A stretch of 45,959 bases of DNA, from NCBI GenBank assembly GCA_023415595.1, contig JAEZJW010000024.1, forward strand, positions 1-45,959. The letters are read 5' to 3'. The translations under genes were made by a program, and so were the position numbers. The notes beneath the pieces are model-generated. The model ran no database searches, had not been told where the DNA came from, and saw only the letters and a list, made by a program, of their open reading frames with translations. Source of the stretch: Bacillota bacterium. Lineage in GTDB: Bacteria > Bacillota > Clostridia > Lachnospirales > Lachnospiraceae. Shown piece by piece: positions 33,077 to 41,610 of this stretch; the stretch's first letter is position 1; each line of letters begins with the position of its first letter.

Positions 33077-33907
33077 TTACATCTGTCTGAGGGACGACAT
33101 CCAACCCTCCAGCATTTCATCAATTCTCATCCGGTATTCAGTTAATCTTCCGTCCGCTCTAAGTTTCTTTATCTTATTAAGCTCTGACATACCTTCACTT
33201 TCCATAGCCTTAGTATCCAGTTCTTCCACGGTGAGCAGTATCTCTTCACATAATTCATTCTGAACCCCATATTCGTCAGCCTTCTCATGGAATTGGTCCA
33301 TTCTGTTGCTAAGCCTCAAAGTATAGAGATACTGTCTGACACTTTCCTGCCTATGATTCCGTTCATAAGCCTGACGGAAGGTTTCAGAAGCTTCTGTCAG
33401 TCCCTTGCTATGTAAACGGGCTACTGCGAGGTTATGAAGGATATCACCATACTCCTCCGGAGTCATCTCAGCAGCATCTTTCGAATTCAACAGTTGTTCA
33501 TATTCGAAGGCCGCTTCGGAATATTTTCTATCCTTCAGATAGCTGAAGGCACGAAGACTGTTTCTCTTTATGGGTGACATACCATTCACTTCATCCACGG
33601 TTTTAATTAGCCGCTTTATCTCCGGCTCCGTATAATAATCTGCGCTACAGAGGATTGCCGCAAGCAGCGTCTTGATATCAGCCTTCTGATCCTTTAGCAC
33701 TTTCAGCTTCTCAGCACGGGCAGTAAGCCCAAGCTCAGTCCCAATCCAATCAAACAGAGTATAGGAGAAGGTATCCTGATCAATAAAATAAATATGGCTC
33801 TCGATATAATAACACAGCTCTTCGATGGTGTAAATTCTTATTCCCGTAGCAGGAAAAACAAAAGGCCGTTTTGTTCTTAATCCGCTGCATAATATCAATG
33901 TTCCCAT
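33077..33907 (-). CDS. TPR-containing protein of unknown function
   Basis: 276 residues. The N-terminus (GTLILCSGLRTKRPFVFPATGIRIYTIEELCYYIESHIY) looks like a small alpha/beta region; the centre and end are helical with TPR-like repeats (RAFSYLKDRKYSEAAFEYEQLLNS, LHNLAVARLHSKGLTEASETFRQAYERN). It has no membrane segment, so it should be a cytosolic scaffold. Ribosome site AGGGG, 10 nt before the ATG. It starts after a 260-bp gap with a large palindrome, so it may have its own promoter, although it runs in the same direction as the DUF5716/5717 genes. I do not recognise the family. Confidence 0.7.
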   Translation of the reverse strand: MGTLILCSGLRTKRPFVFPATGIRIYTIEELCYYIESHIYFIDQDTFSYTLFDWIGTELGLTARAEKLKVLKDQKADIKTLLAAILCSADYYTEPEIKRLIKTVDEVNGMSPIKRNSLRAFSYLKDRKYSEAAFEYEQLLNSKDAAEMTPEEYGDILHNLAVARLHSKGLTEASETFRQAYERNHRQESVRQYLYTLRLSNRMDQFHEKADEYGVQNELCEEILLTVEELDTKAMESEGMSELNKIKKLRADGRLTEYRMRIDEMLEGWMSSLRQM

Positions 33908-33971
33908 GGAGTATATCCCCTCTTCTATAGTCTAATACAAGAGAAACCTTTAGTAATCATATTATTTAAAC

Positions 33972-34163
33972 GTCAATTTGCATAAGTTTCTAGATATCTC
34001 AAGTAATAGCCAACATATTTTAATAGGCAACTGTATGAATCCGTAGGTACTTAAGCCGCGTATTATGTGGCCTTATGTACCATTACGTGATTCATCCAAG
34101 CGGAAGCGTGTTGCATATAAAATATGTTTGTATTACTTGTTAGTAAAATCGATGCAAATTGAC
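33972..34163. repeat. 192-bp imperfect palindrome between operon genes
   Basis: GTCAATTTGCAT (33972-33983) and ATGCAAATTGAC (34152-34163) are perfect 12-bp inverted ends. The arms stay complementary almost to the centre: CAAGTAATA, ACATATTTTA, GCAAC, ATGAATC and GGTAC (with GTACC) all have partners in order. The centre is the hairpin GGTACTTAAGCC...GGCCTTATGTACC-like. It has the look of a MITE-like element or a large structured RNA. No target duplication is clear. Confidence 0.78.
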
Positions 34164-34166
34164 ATG

Positions 34167-35432
34167 CTATATATTGATGGTAAATTCCCATATTTTATCT
34201 GACTGCGGATAGAATTCTCCAAAACCTAAGTCGGTAACCGTTATTCTGGCAACAGTTCTTTCGAGGAAGGTAAGCTTGATACCGAGCCTGGTCATCCGGT
34301 CGGGACATCCCGCGGGAGGGTTAATCAATCGAAGTCTCTCTCTGATGATTTCCCTCGTCATAATATTCTTAACGATAATCTCCAGCTCCGGATCCCCCAG
34401 AGGGATTACCTCGATTTCCTTGTCTACCTCGTACCAGGGGACCGCTGCATCCGTTAGCAGCAGCTCCTTCACCGTCGCATCCGTATAGACCTTGATCCAG
34501 ACAGAGCTTACCAGCATCTCATTATTAAGAAGGATGATGTCACCCAGCTTCTTATCTCCTGAGAGCTCCTTGGCTGCATAGCATGCCCCTTTCGTATAAA
34601 GATTCTGACCTAGGAATACCCTCCGACCTGCGCAGAGACCCCGGATGACTTCATCTGCCCAGTCGCCCTCAAAGCCTGCTCCGGTAAAATAGATTGTAGA
34701 TACGATCTGTTTAAACAATACCGTATTGGCTATATTCTCAAAGGTATAACCCGGATTAATCCCTTTCTGCTTCAGCATGGGATAATTCAAGGTGTCCGTA
34801 AAATCCTTCTTCTCCATACCGGCAATCATCGGAACAGACCTCCGGTTAATGCTCATCTGGTAATAGTTCAGACTGTTTTCGTTAAAGTCAAAAAGACCGA
34901 CATCATTCACCCATAGGGATCTGTCCTGACTAAGGGCATAATACATATAGGCTCCTGCATGGCCCATGATCACCGCCCTATCTTTCTCTAATCCCAGCTC
35001 GTATAAGGCTGCATAGACTCCTTCCACTATCTTGGGGTCTGTTTCCCTTAAGGTCACCACCAGTTTAGTAATCGGTTCCGTCGGAAAATAATTCTTAATC
35101 AGTGATAGGGATTTTCTTATGAATTTCTCAATCAGTGCTGTCGCGGTAAAGGTCTGTCCGAAAACCTCCGTCTCTTCCCCGTTCTTAAGCTTCGTCAGGA
35201 GCCGGTCCAAAAGAAGCCCCTCACCAGCCTTCCCACTAGACAGGGCTTCGTTACCATAGCTCCATAGCTTCGTCTCATGGTTGATACACAGTACGGTTGG
35301 AATTTTGCTGTTCTCCTCATTATCATCGGGACTGACCGGAATGGGTTCAAAGGTTTTATAGCTGTAACAGCTGATCTGTGTAATATCCTCACACAAATCA
35401 TAGCCAACAATCAGTTTTCGCTGATTCTCCAT
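34167..35432 (-). CDS. DUF5716-family protein with Hsp70/actin-like fold
   Basis: 421 residues. Features of the ASKHA (Hsp70, actin) nucleotide fold: IVGYDLCEDITQISCYS at the start resembles the phosphate-1 loop, SLWVNDVGLFDFNEN the phosphate-2 strand, and IYFTGAGFEGDWADEVI the adenosine motif with its GxG. The C-terminal part is beta-rich (EVIPLGDPELEIIVKN). I recall the family as DUF5716, found beside DUF5717 in Lachnospiraceae. ATP binding is inferred from motifs; the usual catalytic residues of Hsp70 are not all evident. GGAGAAGGAG precedes the ATG, 25 nt past the DUF5717 gene, so the two are co-transcribed. Confidence 0.75.
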   Translation of the reverse strand: MENQRKLIVGYDLCEDITQISCYSYKTFEPIPVSPDDNEENSKIPTVLCINHETKLWSYGNEALSSGKAGEGLLLDRLLTKLKNGEETEVFGQTFTATALIEKFIRKSLSLIKNYFPTEPITKLVVTLRETDPKIVEGVYAALYELGLEKDRAVIMGHAGAYMYYALSQDRSLWVNDVGLFDFNENSLNYYQMSINRRSVPMIAGMEKKDFTDTLNYPMLKQKGINPGYTFENIANTVLFKQIVSTIYFTGAGFEGDWADEVIRGLCAGRRVFLGQNLYTKGACYAAKELSGDKKLGDIILLNNEMLVSSVWIKVYTDATVKELLLTDAAVPWYEVDKEIEVIPLGDPELEIIVKNIMTREIIRERLRLINPPAGCPDRMTRLGIKLTFLERTVARITVTDLGFGEFYPQSDKIWEFTINI

Positions 35433-35457
35433 GTCTCCTTCTCCCCTTCCCTAATCG

Positions 35458-38400
35458 TTACATAATCGGTGTAAAGCAATGCTGCATGACATACTCAGCC
35501 CTTAAATAGTGTTCCATCATGTCAATTACTGTCTTCTCATCCCGCAATTCTCGGGCTAGTAACATCAGGTTAATCTGATTATACTTCGAATCCTCCTCCG
35601 AATTAGCCTCCCGGCTATTGTGCATCAGACAGGTATCGGTAACCCTTACCCTGCCATCCGCTTCTTCAGTGATATAATACTCCAATGCCTCATTATAAAA
35701 CAGGATAATCTCCTTCACATGAATCCCCAAATAAGTATTAGGGAGCCTCTCTGTAATAAATTCCGTATCCGTATGTTCCTTCCGAAGCCGATAATGAAGG
35801 TATACCTGGCAGCGAGGATCCGCTTTGTGTTCAATATAGAATTTATCCGTCATATGGCCGGGCAACTTTAAGTTAACCTTGTAGTCCATGAAGAATGGCA
35901 GCCGGATTCCTTTCTTCTCCAGCCTGCTGATATGGTAGGTGATAAAATCCTGCTCCCCACTGTTAAGCTTGGCATGGCTTGCTTGATATTTCAACCAGGC
36001 CAGCAGGCAAATCTCATTCTCCTCATAATTTAATTCCCTTCTCATGACCGGGAAGAGTTCCTCGCTGATGCGTCTACCATGGACCAGAAACCGATATGCA
36101 TGATAGGTAAGAAAGGCTTTGATTAATTTATGGTTTGATATATTTTTATAATAGCCACTGAAGATCTGAAAGCTATCCAACGAGTCACTCTCTGTGAAAA
36201 GCAGCTGCAGCAGCAGTCTCTCCTCCAGCTTATGTTTCTCCAGTTCAAAACCTTCTGCCGATTTCCATAAATGGTAAAGCTGATCTGTCGGACCCTCATA
36301 ATTTCTGATCAAAAAATCAAGAATCGACTCATCATATTTGCCTTTGGAGTAGATATACCAGCAGAGGGAGGTGATCTGCTCCTGACTGCTTCCCTCCTCT
36401 GTATGGCTAATCATGGACGAACAAACTCTGACCAGACGTTTTACTGAGATTCCCTCATGGCCATAGTTCTGCAGCGCCTCAAGTACCTGATTAAAATGAC
36501 CGCGGACAGCCAGATATTCGAGGAAACGGACACGATCCTGCTCTTTTACGTAAGTCAGCCTGATGTCCTTCAGATATTGTTCCAAAAGCTCCTCATTATA
36601 GTTCTCATAATAATAGTCGATCAGATCCACCAGACAAGCTGTACGATATTCCTCCTTCAGACCCTGAATATTCAGTACCTGCCTTCTTAGATTCATTGCC
36701 CGATCAGACATGGTCCTGTTATGATAATACCGATCGAAAAGATGTAAAAGCAGCATCGGATGACCTAAGTACTCCAAATCCAGATACTCCTGCTCCTTCA
36801 TCGGTAGCAAAGCACGGTACTCATAGTCCACAGATACTGTATAACGGTTTCCGAACGAATCCAGGAAGAAAATATCCGTTTCTTCCGAATATAGCTGGAT
36901 ATATGCCCTCCCCTCATTAAGAGGAGTATTTTCCTCCTCCTTCAGTTCCCGATGGATGACTGAGACAGATACCATGTTAGGATTATTACATCGTATTTCA
37001 TGGGTAAAGATAACATAGGGAAGATGCTTCGCCATCTCAGGCCGAACAGCACTGTCCTCCAGGAATTCACGGTATAGGATGGCCAGATTCGGGCTGATAT
37101 TATGAGCCTCCAGCTGCTTGAGGGTGAAAACCTCCATCCTCTTATAATAGCTCCGGTATATGGTACTTATCCTATCTTTATTCCTGATGATATTCGCATA
37201 TAGGAAGGCTCTCTTCCGATCGTTTAAGCTGCTGTTATAGATAAAATATAGCAGCACCGGCTCAGCCAGGAGCTCTTCTCGCCCTTCGTCAGCAGAATAG
37301 ATATAGTATTCATAAAGCTCTGTGATACGAAGCTGCGCTTCGACTCCCAGTCGGAACCATTTAAAATATTCCGGCGATTTCTTCAGGCCCTTTATCAGCA
37401 TACAGCAGATGGCTGATAGGATTTCTGTAAAACCATACTTATCATATAATGCAGTCAGAGACCGGAAAATCAATCGCTGATAATTCTTCCTCCTGCCTGC
37501 CAGATAAGTATACTGAAGTGCTGTGTCCTTGGAGACCAGATCATTTTTTATACCAAAATTCATAATCTGAATCTCAAAATCATTCAGATCTCTTAAATGG
37601 TACGGCTCCTCATTGTAAATCAGCAGTGCCTCATAATACAGGATCGGGCTTCGGCAACCGGCCTCATACTGTTCTCTTATATCATTCAGCTTCTGAGCTT
37701 TGTTCTTCTCATATCGTTTGTCGGTATATAGTAGAAACCATAGGATTTTCCAGTCAGTATGACCGCTGCTGTAATAGTGTCGGATCTTCTCCGTGGCATT
37801 TCGGATAACTTCATCATCCTTATGATAAAGTGCCTCCAGATAAAGATAGGCACAGTAATGTAATACCGAGTTCTTCTTTAGCGCTGCCTCCTCCTTTGCA
37901 ATATCTGAAAGGAGCTGGCCCGCAGCCTGATTCTTTCCGGCTGCAATAGCCAGATGTATCTTCATTAGCTTAGCCAGATCACTGTCTGCACCGGAAGCCT
38001 CTTTAAAAATTGCCTCCGCCATTTCCGAATACTGACTCTGATTCTTTCGGTCCTGCCTAAGCGCAAGGTAATTCTTCGTCAGGCTGTAAGGAAGCAGCCT
38101 TCTGGCGACTGTCCTCTGATTACCGGCTTGTTTTTTGGATTGGTAGCTGCAGCATAGTTCAACAATGATTGTCTGATATACAGTTTTAATGAATATTCTT
38201 CCATAGTTATTGCCCGGCTTCATATTAAGGGGAACCACCACAAAGGAAACCTGATGCGTATTCCCGATGAACCGGTCTGCCCAGACGAATTTCTGCTCCA
38301 AACGAATAAACGGAGCATCCGTGCTTACCCTGATCTCTGCATATCCCCAATCATTTTTGGTCAGGATCAGCTTGTCCAGGAATTCCTCCTCAGAAACCTG

Positions 38401-39006
38401 ATACGATAAATAGGTTTTATCAATACTTAATTCAATTTTAGATTTCTTATGAATCGCAATTAGGAATTCTTCCAAGGCCTGGCTGGTAGAGATGTTTTTT
38501 AGCAGATGGTGATAGATCGTTTTATATTTACTGTCATCCCCAAGGATGACACGTACAAAGTCCTCTGATCGGAATACCTTCTTCGCCTCAGTCCAATCCA
38601 TTCTAGCCAAATTCGCGAACTGGAACAGATCCCTCACCTTACCCAAAGATGTGATACAGTAGGGCGCCTCAATTTGAACAAGGAACGGTACCTTACGTTC
38701 TCCGCAATCACTTACTATGTCAAGTTCCCCCTGAAGTTCGTCTCCTGCCTTTAAATAGGTGGCATCAAAACGGTAGCCGATTCTGTTCTCCGGACCGCAA
38801 AAAGAGCTGTTATCAAAGATAAGTAACCTGTGCGAGGAGTAAAGAACACCCTTCATGGACCTGCCGGCACTGTTACTTACGGTAAAGCCTCCTTCATACA
38901 CCTTTCCTGCTTCCACAGTAAATTGAAGCGTATCTTCGGACAGGCAAAGCAAAGGGAGTTCATATTCAAATTCACCGTTTGAAAAACGCTCGATTTTTTC
39001 CCTCAA
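35458..39006 (-). CDS. DUF5717-family giant protein (Ig-like plus helical repeats)
   Basis: 1,182 residues, no signal peptide or membrane segment. The first ~110 residues look like a beta-sandwich (LQFTVEAGKVYEGGFTVSNSAGRSMKG..., GELDIVSDCGERKVPFLVQI), and another beta part lies about 205-295. The middle (~310-990) is helical-repeat, TPR-like; the C-terminal ~190 residues mix strands and helices (PFFMDYKVNLKLPGH, ITEEADGRVRVTDTCLM). I recall this as DUF5717, paired with DUF5716. The start is a TTG with GGGGTGA before it, an unusual codon that may limit output. First gene of the - strand set, divergent from the aminotransferase gene. Function unknown; a cytosolic scaffold for the DUF5716 ATPase is inference. 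Confidence 0.78.
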   Translation of the reverse strand: MREKIERFSNGEFEYELPLLCLSEDTLQFTVEAGKVYEGGFTVSNSAGRSMKGVLYSSHRLLIFDNSSFCGPENRIGYRFDATYLKAGDELQGELDIVSDCGERKVPFLVQIEAPYCITSLGKVRDLFQFANLARMDWTEAKKVFRSEDFVRVILGDDSKYKTIYHHLLKNISTSQALEEFLIAIHKKSKIELSIDKTYLSYQVSEEEFLDKLILTKNDWGYAEIRVSTDAPFIRLEQKFVWADRFIGNTHQVSFVVVPLNMKPGNNYGRIFIKTVYQTIIVELCCSYQSKKQAGNQRTVARRLLPYSLTKNYLALRQDRKNQSQYSEMAEAIFKEASGADSDLAKLMKIHLAIAAGKNQAAGQLLSDIAKEEAALKKNSVLHYCAYLYLEALYHKDDEVIRNATEKIRHYYSSGHTDWKILWFLLYTDKRYEKNKAQKLNDIREQYEAGCRSPILYYEALLIYNEEPYHLRDLNDFEIQIMNFGIKNDLVSKDTALQYTYLAGRRKNYQRLIFRSLTALYDKYGFTEILSAICCMLIKGLKKSPEYFKWFRLGVEAQLRITELYEYYIYSADEGREELLAEPVLLYFIYNSSLNDRKRAFLYANIIRNKDRISTIYRSYYKRMEVFTLKQLEAHNISPNLAILYREFLEDSAVRPEMAKHLPYVIFTHEIRCNNPNMVSVSVIHRELKEEENTPLNEGRAYIQLYSEETDIFFLDSFGNRYTVSVDYEYRALLPMKEQEYLDLEYLGHPMLLLHLFDRYYHNRTMSDRAMNLRRQVLNIQGLKEEYRTACLVDLIDYYYENYNEELLEQYLKDIRLTYVKEQDRVRFLEYLAVRGHFNQVLEALQNYGHEGISVKRLVRVCSSMISHTEEGSSQEQITSLCWYIYSKGKYDESILDFLIRNYEGPTDQLYHLWKSAEGFELEKHKLEERLLLQLLFTESDSLDSFQIFSGYYKNISNHKLIKAFLTYHAYRFLVHGRRISEELFPVMRRELNYEENEICLLAWLKYQASHAKLNSGEQDFITYHISRLEKKGIRLPFFMDYKVNLKLPGHMTDKFYIEHKADPRCQVYLHYRLRKEHTDTEFITERLPNTYLGIHVKEIILFYNEALEYYITEEADGRVRVTDTCLMHNSREANSEEDSKYNQINLMLLARELRDEKTVIDMMEHYLRAEYVMQHCFTPIM

Positions 39007-39239
39007 TTTATCACCCCATGGTCATTGCTTTTTACTGAGAAAAAGATATAATAATATAATAATTATAATCGATTTAGGAAAAAAAATCTAGTACATGTCG
39101 AAATCCGTAGGTCGTATTCACTACAATATTTTGTGACGTATTGCTATAATTGCACTTGGATTGGTAGAATCGTGTCAATATAACGTTATACGGAAGAATA
39201 TACGGAAGAGAACCCGGAAAGCAGAAAGGAGTAATGGCT

Positions 39240-40337
39240 ATGATCAGACATTCAGATCATTTTCATGGAAGTGATTTAGAAACAATTGAGAAGGTCTACG
39301 GTATTAAGAAGGAGGACATCGTCAGCTTCTCTGCCAATGTCAACCCTCTCGGAATATCACCGAAGCTTAAGACTTCCCTAACGGAAAGGATTGACGCTAT
39401 CATGAGCTATCCGGACAGGGATTATACTTCCTTAAGAAAATGCATCGCTGACTATGTGAAAGCCGAGTCAGGGGATATCATCGTAGGGAATGGCTCCACT
39501 GAGCTGATCTCTTTGTTCATACAGATCAGACATCCGAAAAAAGCCCTGATCATTGGTCCAACCTATTCAGAATATGAGCGGGAGGTAGCCCTAGGCGGAG
39601 GCAGCACCCTTTATTATCGCCTGGAGGAGGAGAATCAATTTCTTCTTGATATCCCCTCTCTCGAAAAGGAGATGGTTCCCGATGTCGATTTGTTGGTGAT
39701 CTGTAATCCGAATAACCCAACCTCCTCTGCCATTACCAGGAGTGATATGCGCAAGATTCTGGATATCTGCAAGAGGAAGGGAATCTTCGTCATGGTGGAT
39801 GAAACCTATGTGGAGTTTGCTGAGGATGTTCAAAAGATCACCTCTGTTCCTCTGACCGGTTATTATAATAATCTAATTATTCTCCGCGGAATTTCTAAAT
39901 TCTTCGCTGCCCCCGGTCTCCGATTGGGCTACGCAGTCTGCGGAAATGCGGACCTTCTTAAGGAGATGAACCAAAGGAAGAATCCCTGGACCATCAACAG
40001 TCTGGCTGCCATCGCCGGTGAAATCATGTTCACGGATGAGGGCTATATCAGAGAAACCCGAGCTTTGATTGCGAAGGAACGGAGCAGAATTTGCGCTTTA
40101 TTAAGTTCCTGCGGGAATTTGAAATGTTTTACACCTACTGCCAATTTCGTGCTTGTAAAAATTTTAAGGGAGGATGTTACGTCCATGGATCTGTTTGAAG
40201 CTGCCATTAAGAAGGGCTTAATGATCCGTGATTGTTCCACCTTCCCCTTCCTGAATAATAAATTTATCCGTTTTTGCTTTATGATGCCCGAGCTGAATGA
40301 TCAGCTGGCAGAGATTTTACTGTCCGCATTAAATTAA
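39240..40337 (+). CDS. PLP-dependent aminotransferase, CobD/HisC-like
   Basis: 365 residues of the fold-type I aminotransferase family. The start HSDHFHGSDLETIEKVYGI...FSANVNPLGISP is closer to CobD (threonine-phosphate decarboxylase) than to HisC. PLP motifs: GNGSTELISL (phosphate loop), CNPNNPTSS, DETYVEF and the Lys in RGISKFFAAPGLRLGY. CobD makes aminopropanol phosphate for cobalamin; HisC acts in histidine synthesis. No cobalamin or histidine genes are nearby, so the substrate is open. I prefer ATG at 39240 over 39234: GGAG lies 8 nt before it versus 2 nt. A single-gene transcript. Confidence 0.85.
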   Translation: MIRHSDHFHGSDLETIEKVYGIKKEDIVSFSANVNPLGISPKLKTSLTERIDAIMSYPDRDYTSLRKCIADYVKAESGDIIVGNGSTELISLFIQIRHPKKALIIGPTYSEYEREVALGGGSTLYYRLEEENQFLLDIPSLEKEMVPDVDLLVICNPNNPTSSAITRSDMRKILDICKRKGIFVMVDETYVEFAEDVQKITSVPLTGYYNNLIILRGISKFFAAPGLRLGYAVCGNADLLKEMNQRKNPWTINSLAAIAGEIMFTDEGYIRETRALIAKERSRICALLSSCGNLKCFTPTANFVLVKILREDVTSMDLFEAAIKKGLMIRDCSTFPFLNNKFIRFCFMMPELNDQLAEILLSALN

Positions 40338-40401
40338 TTCACTCAGCTGAAATTGAATTAGTTTTGGCTCTGTCACAACAAATGGTCGATAAATGATATT
40401 A

Positions 40402-40432
40402 ATTTAGCAGGGCATAAAATGCTCTGCTAAAT
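40402..40432. terminator. Hairpin between the aminotransferase and SdpI-like genes
   Basis: ATTTAGCAG(g)GCAT and ATGC(t)CTGCTAAAT form a long stem with a 3-nt loop at 40402-40432, between convergent genes. T tracts are weak on both sides. Confidence 0.65.
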
Positions 40433-40466
40433 TGCTCTTCGACATCTCTTTAATGAAAGGTTATGT

Positions 40467-40838
40467 TCACTTTCTTTGCCCATCCTTATCAAAATTCTTA
40501 TGTAACAAAATCTCAGTTGGGATTCCTCCAACACACAATATTGCCATTTGAATAAACACTAAATAAATAGTAATTGATTCAAATTTAATTGAATTCTTAA
40601 ATACAAACAAAATAATTACGGATAAAACTGTTGTAATAATTCCAGATAGATACCAAATTCGACCTATACATCTATGTGCGTAATTCCATGTATGCTTGTT
40701 TTTCATAGACATAGATGTTCTATATCCATATAAATCATTTATATTGTTTGGGGGATTTGTTTTCCATAACAGTCCAAATCCTATCATTGTCCCTGGTATT
40801 AACATACAGCAAAGAAACAGAAATACAAACATTTTCAT
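40467..40838 (-). CDS. SdpI-family membrane protein
   Basis: 123 residues with three or four membrane segments and the family signature LYGYRTSMSMKNKHTWNYAHR between segments 1 and 2, as in the SdpI/YhfL group. In B. subtilis SdpI gives immunity to the killing factor SdpC and signals to SdpR (known there); many homologues are uncharacterised. No toxin or sdpR-like gene lies nearby. GAGGAGG precedes the ATG. The promoter carries a large inverted repeat over the -35, so a repressor probably controls it. It has a more AT-rich composition than its neighbours. Confidence 0.85.
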   Translation of the reverse strand: MKMFVFLFLCCMLIPGTMIGFGLLWKTNPPNNINDLYGYRTSMSMKNKHTWNYAHRCIGRIWYLSGIITTVLSVIILFVFKNSIKFESITIYLVFIQMAILCVGGIPTEILLHKNFDKDGQRK

Positions 40839-40869
40839 TCCTCCTCATGGATTAAGAATCTACCACAAT

Positions 40870-40923
40870 CTAATACAATTACGACTTAACTTTGTCAATA
40901 GATATTATAATCTATTCGACAAA
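40870..40923 (-). promoter_or_regulatory. SdpI-like gene promoter and palindromic operator
   Basis: On the - strand TTGACA (40898-40893), a 17-bp spacer and TATTAG (40875-40870). The -35 lies within a 33-bp inverted repeat: TTTGTCAATAGAT (40891-40903) and ATCTATT(c)GACAAA (40910-40923), one inserted base, 6-nt spacer. This is long and precise enough to be an operator. Confidence 0.72.
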
Positions 40924-41009
40924 GGTGTTACAAGTTCAATATACCATTACATACACACTCAACTGACGAAATATGTAATATAAAGTATATATAATCTTTT
41001 TTATGGGTA

Positions 41010-41058
41010 TTGACTATCTCCAATGCTGTGATATAATACAAAATCATTAGGTGCCTAA
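41010..41058 (+). promoter_or_regulatory. MarR operon promoter and operator
   Basis: TTGACT (41010-41015), a 16-bp spacer and TATAAT (41032-41037) form the promoter. TTAGGTGCCTAA (41047-41058), a near-perfect palindrome, lies on the start of transcription, a normal place for MarR self-repression. Confidence 0.78.
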
Positions 41059-41115
41059 GTAATTTGAACAAGCCGATAGCCGATAGCTTACTTATGGCGG
41101 AAGGAAAAGAGGTAT

Positions 41116-41556
41116 ATGGAGAATCAAGAGATTAAACAGCTGATTAACACCTATTCTGAGGTATTTAAATTAACACATCAGCTATCATATCAAAAAATGG
41201 ATAAACTTAATATGTACCCCGGGCAACCCAAGCTGCTGGCACTGCTCAGGTATCATGAAGGACTTACCCAGAAGGAGCTGGCTTGTAAGAACTATGTAAA
41301 ACCCTCCACGATTACCGGGATGCTGAATAAGCTGGAGTCCAACGGATATGTCTACAGAATTCCGGATGAATCAGACAAGAGGATCATGCGGGTATACCTG
41401 ACTCCGGAGGGCCGTCATCTGGCGGAGCAGGGTGAAAATTTCCTGATTAATATGACAGAGCAGATGTTTGCCGGATTTACTGAGGATGAGCTAAAAACCT
41501 TTATCCGGTTATCGGATAAAATCAAGGAGAATCTTCAAAATAGCAAACAATCCTAG
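41116..41556 (+). CDS. MarR-family transcriptional regulator
   Basis: 146 residues: winged helix with QPKLLALLRYHEGLTQKELACKNYVKPSTITGMLNKLESNGYVYRIPDESDKRIMRVYLTPEGR, the full MarR signature with the DxRxxxVxLTxxG wing, flanked by dimer helices. It begins a three-gene operon with two ABC transporter halves and has an operator-like palindrome at its promoter. The expected scheme is that a toxic ligand releases MarR and turns on export. The ATG follows GGAAAAGAGGTAT, a fair ribosome site. Confidence 0.95.
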   Translation: MENQEIKQLINTYSEVFKLTHQLSYQKMDKLNMYPGQPKLLALLRYHEGLTQKELACKNYVKPSTITGMLNKLESNGYVYRIPDESDKRIMRVYLTPEGRHLAEQGENFLINMTEQMFAGFTEDELKTFIRLSDKIKENLQNSKQS

Positions 41557-41610
41557 ACTATTTCCCTGTGGTAGAATCAAAACAATGAACATATAAGAAA
41601 GGAAAGCTAC

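Noticed and set aside
33972..34163. CRISPR or direct-repeat array
   Set aside because: The repeats are inverted, not spaced direct copies.
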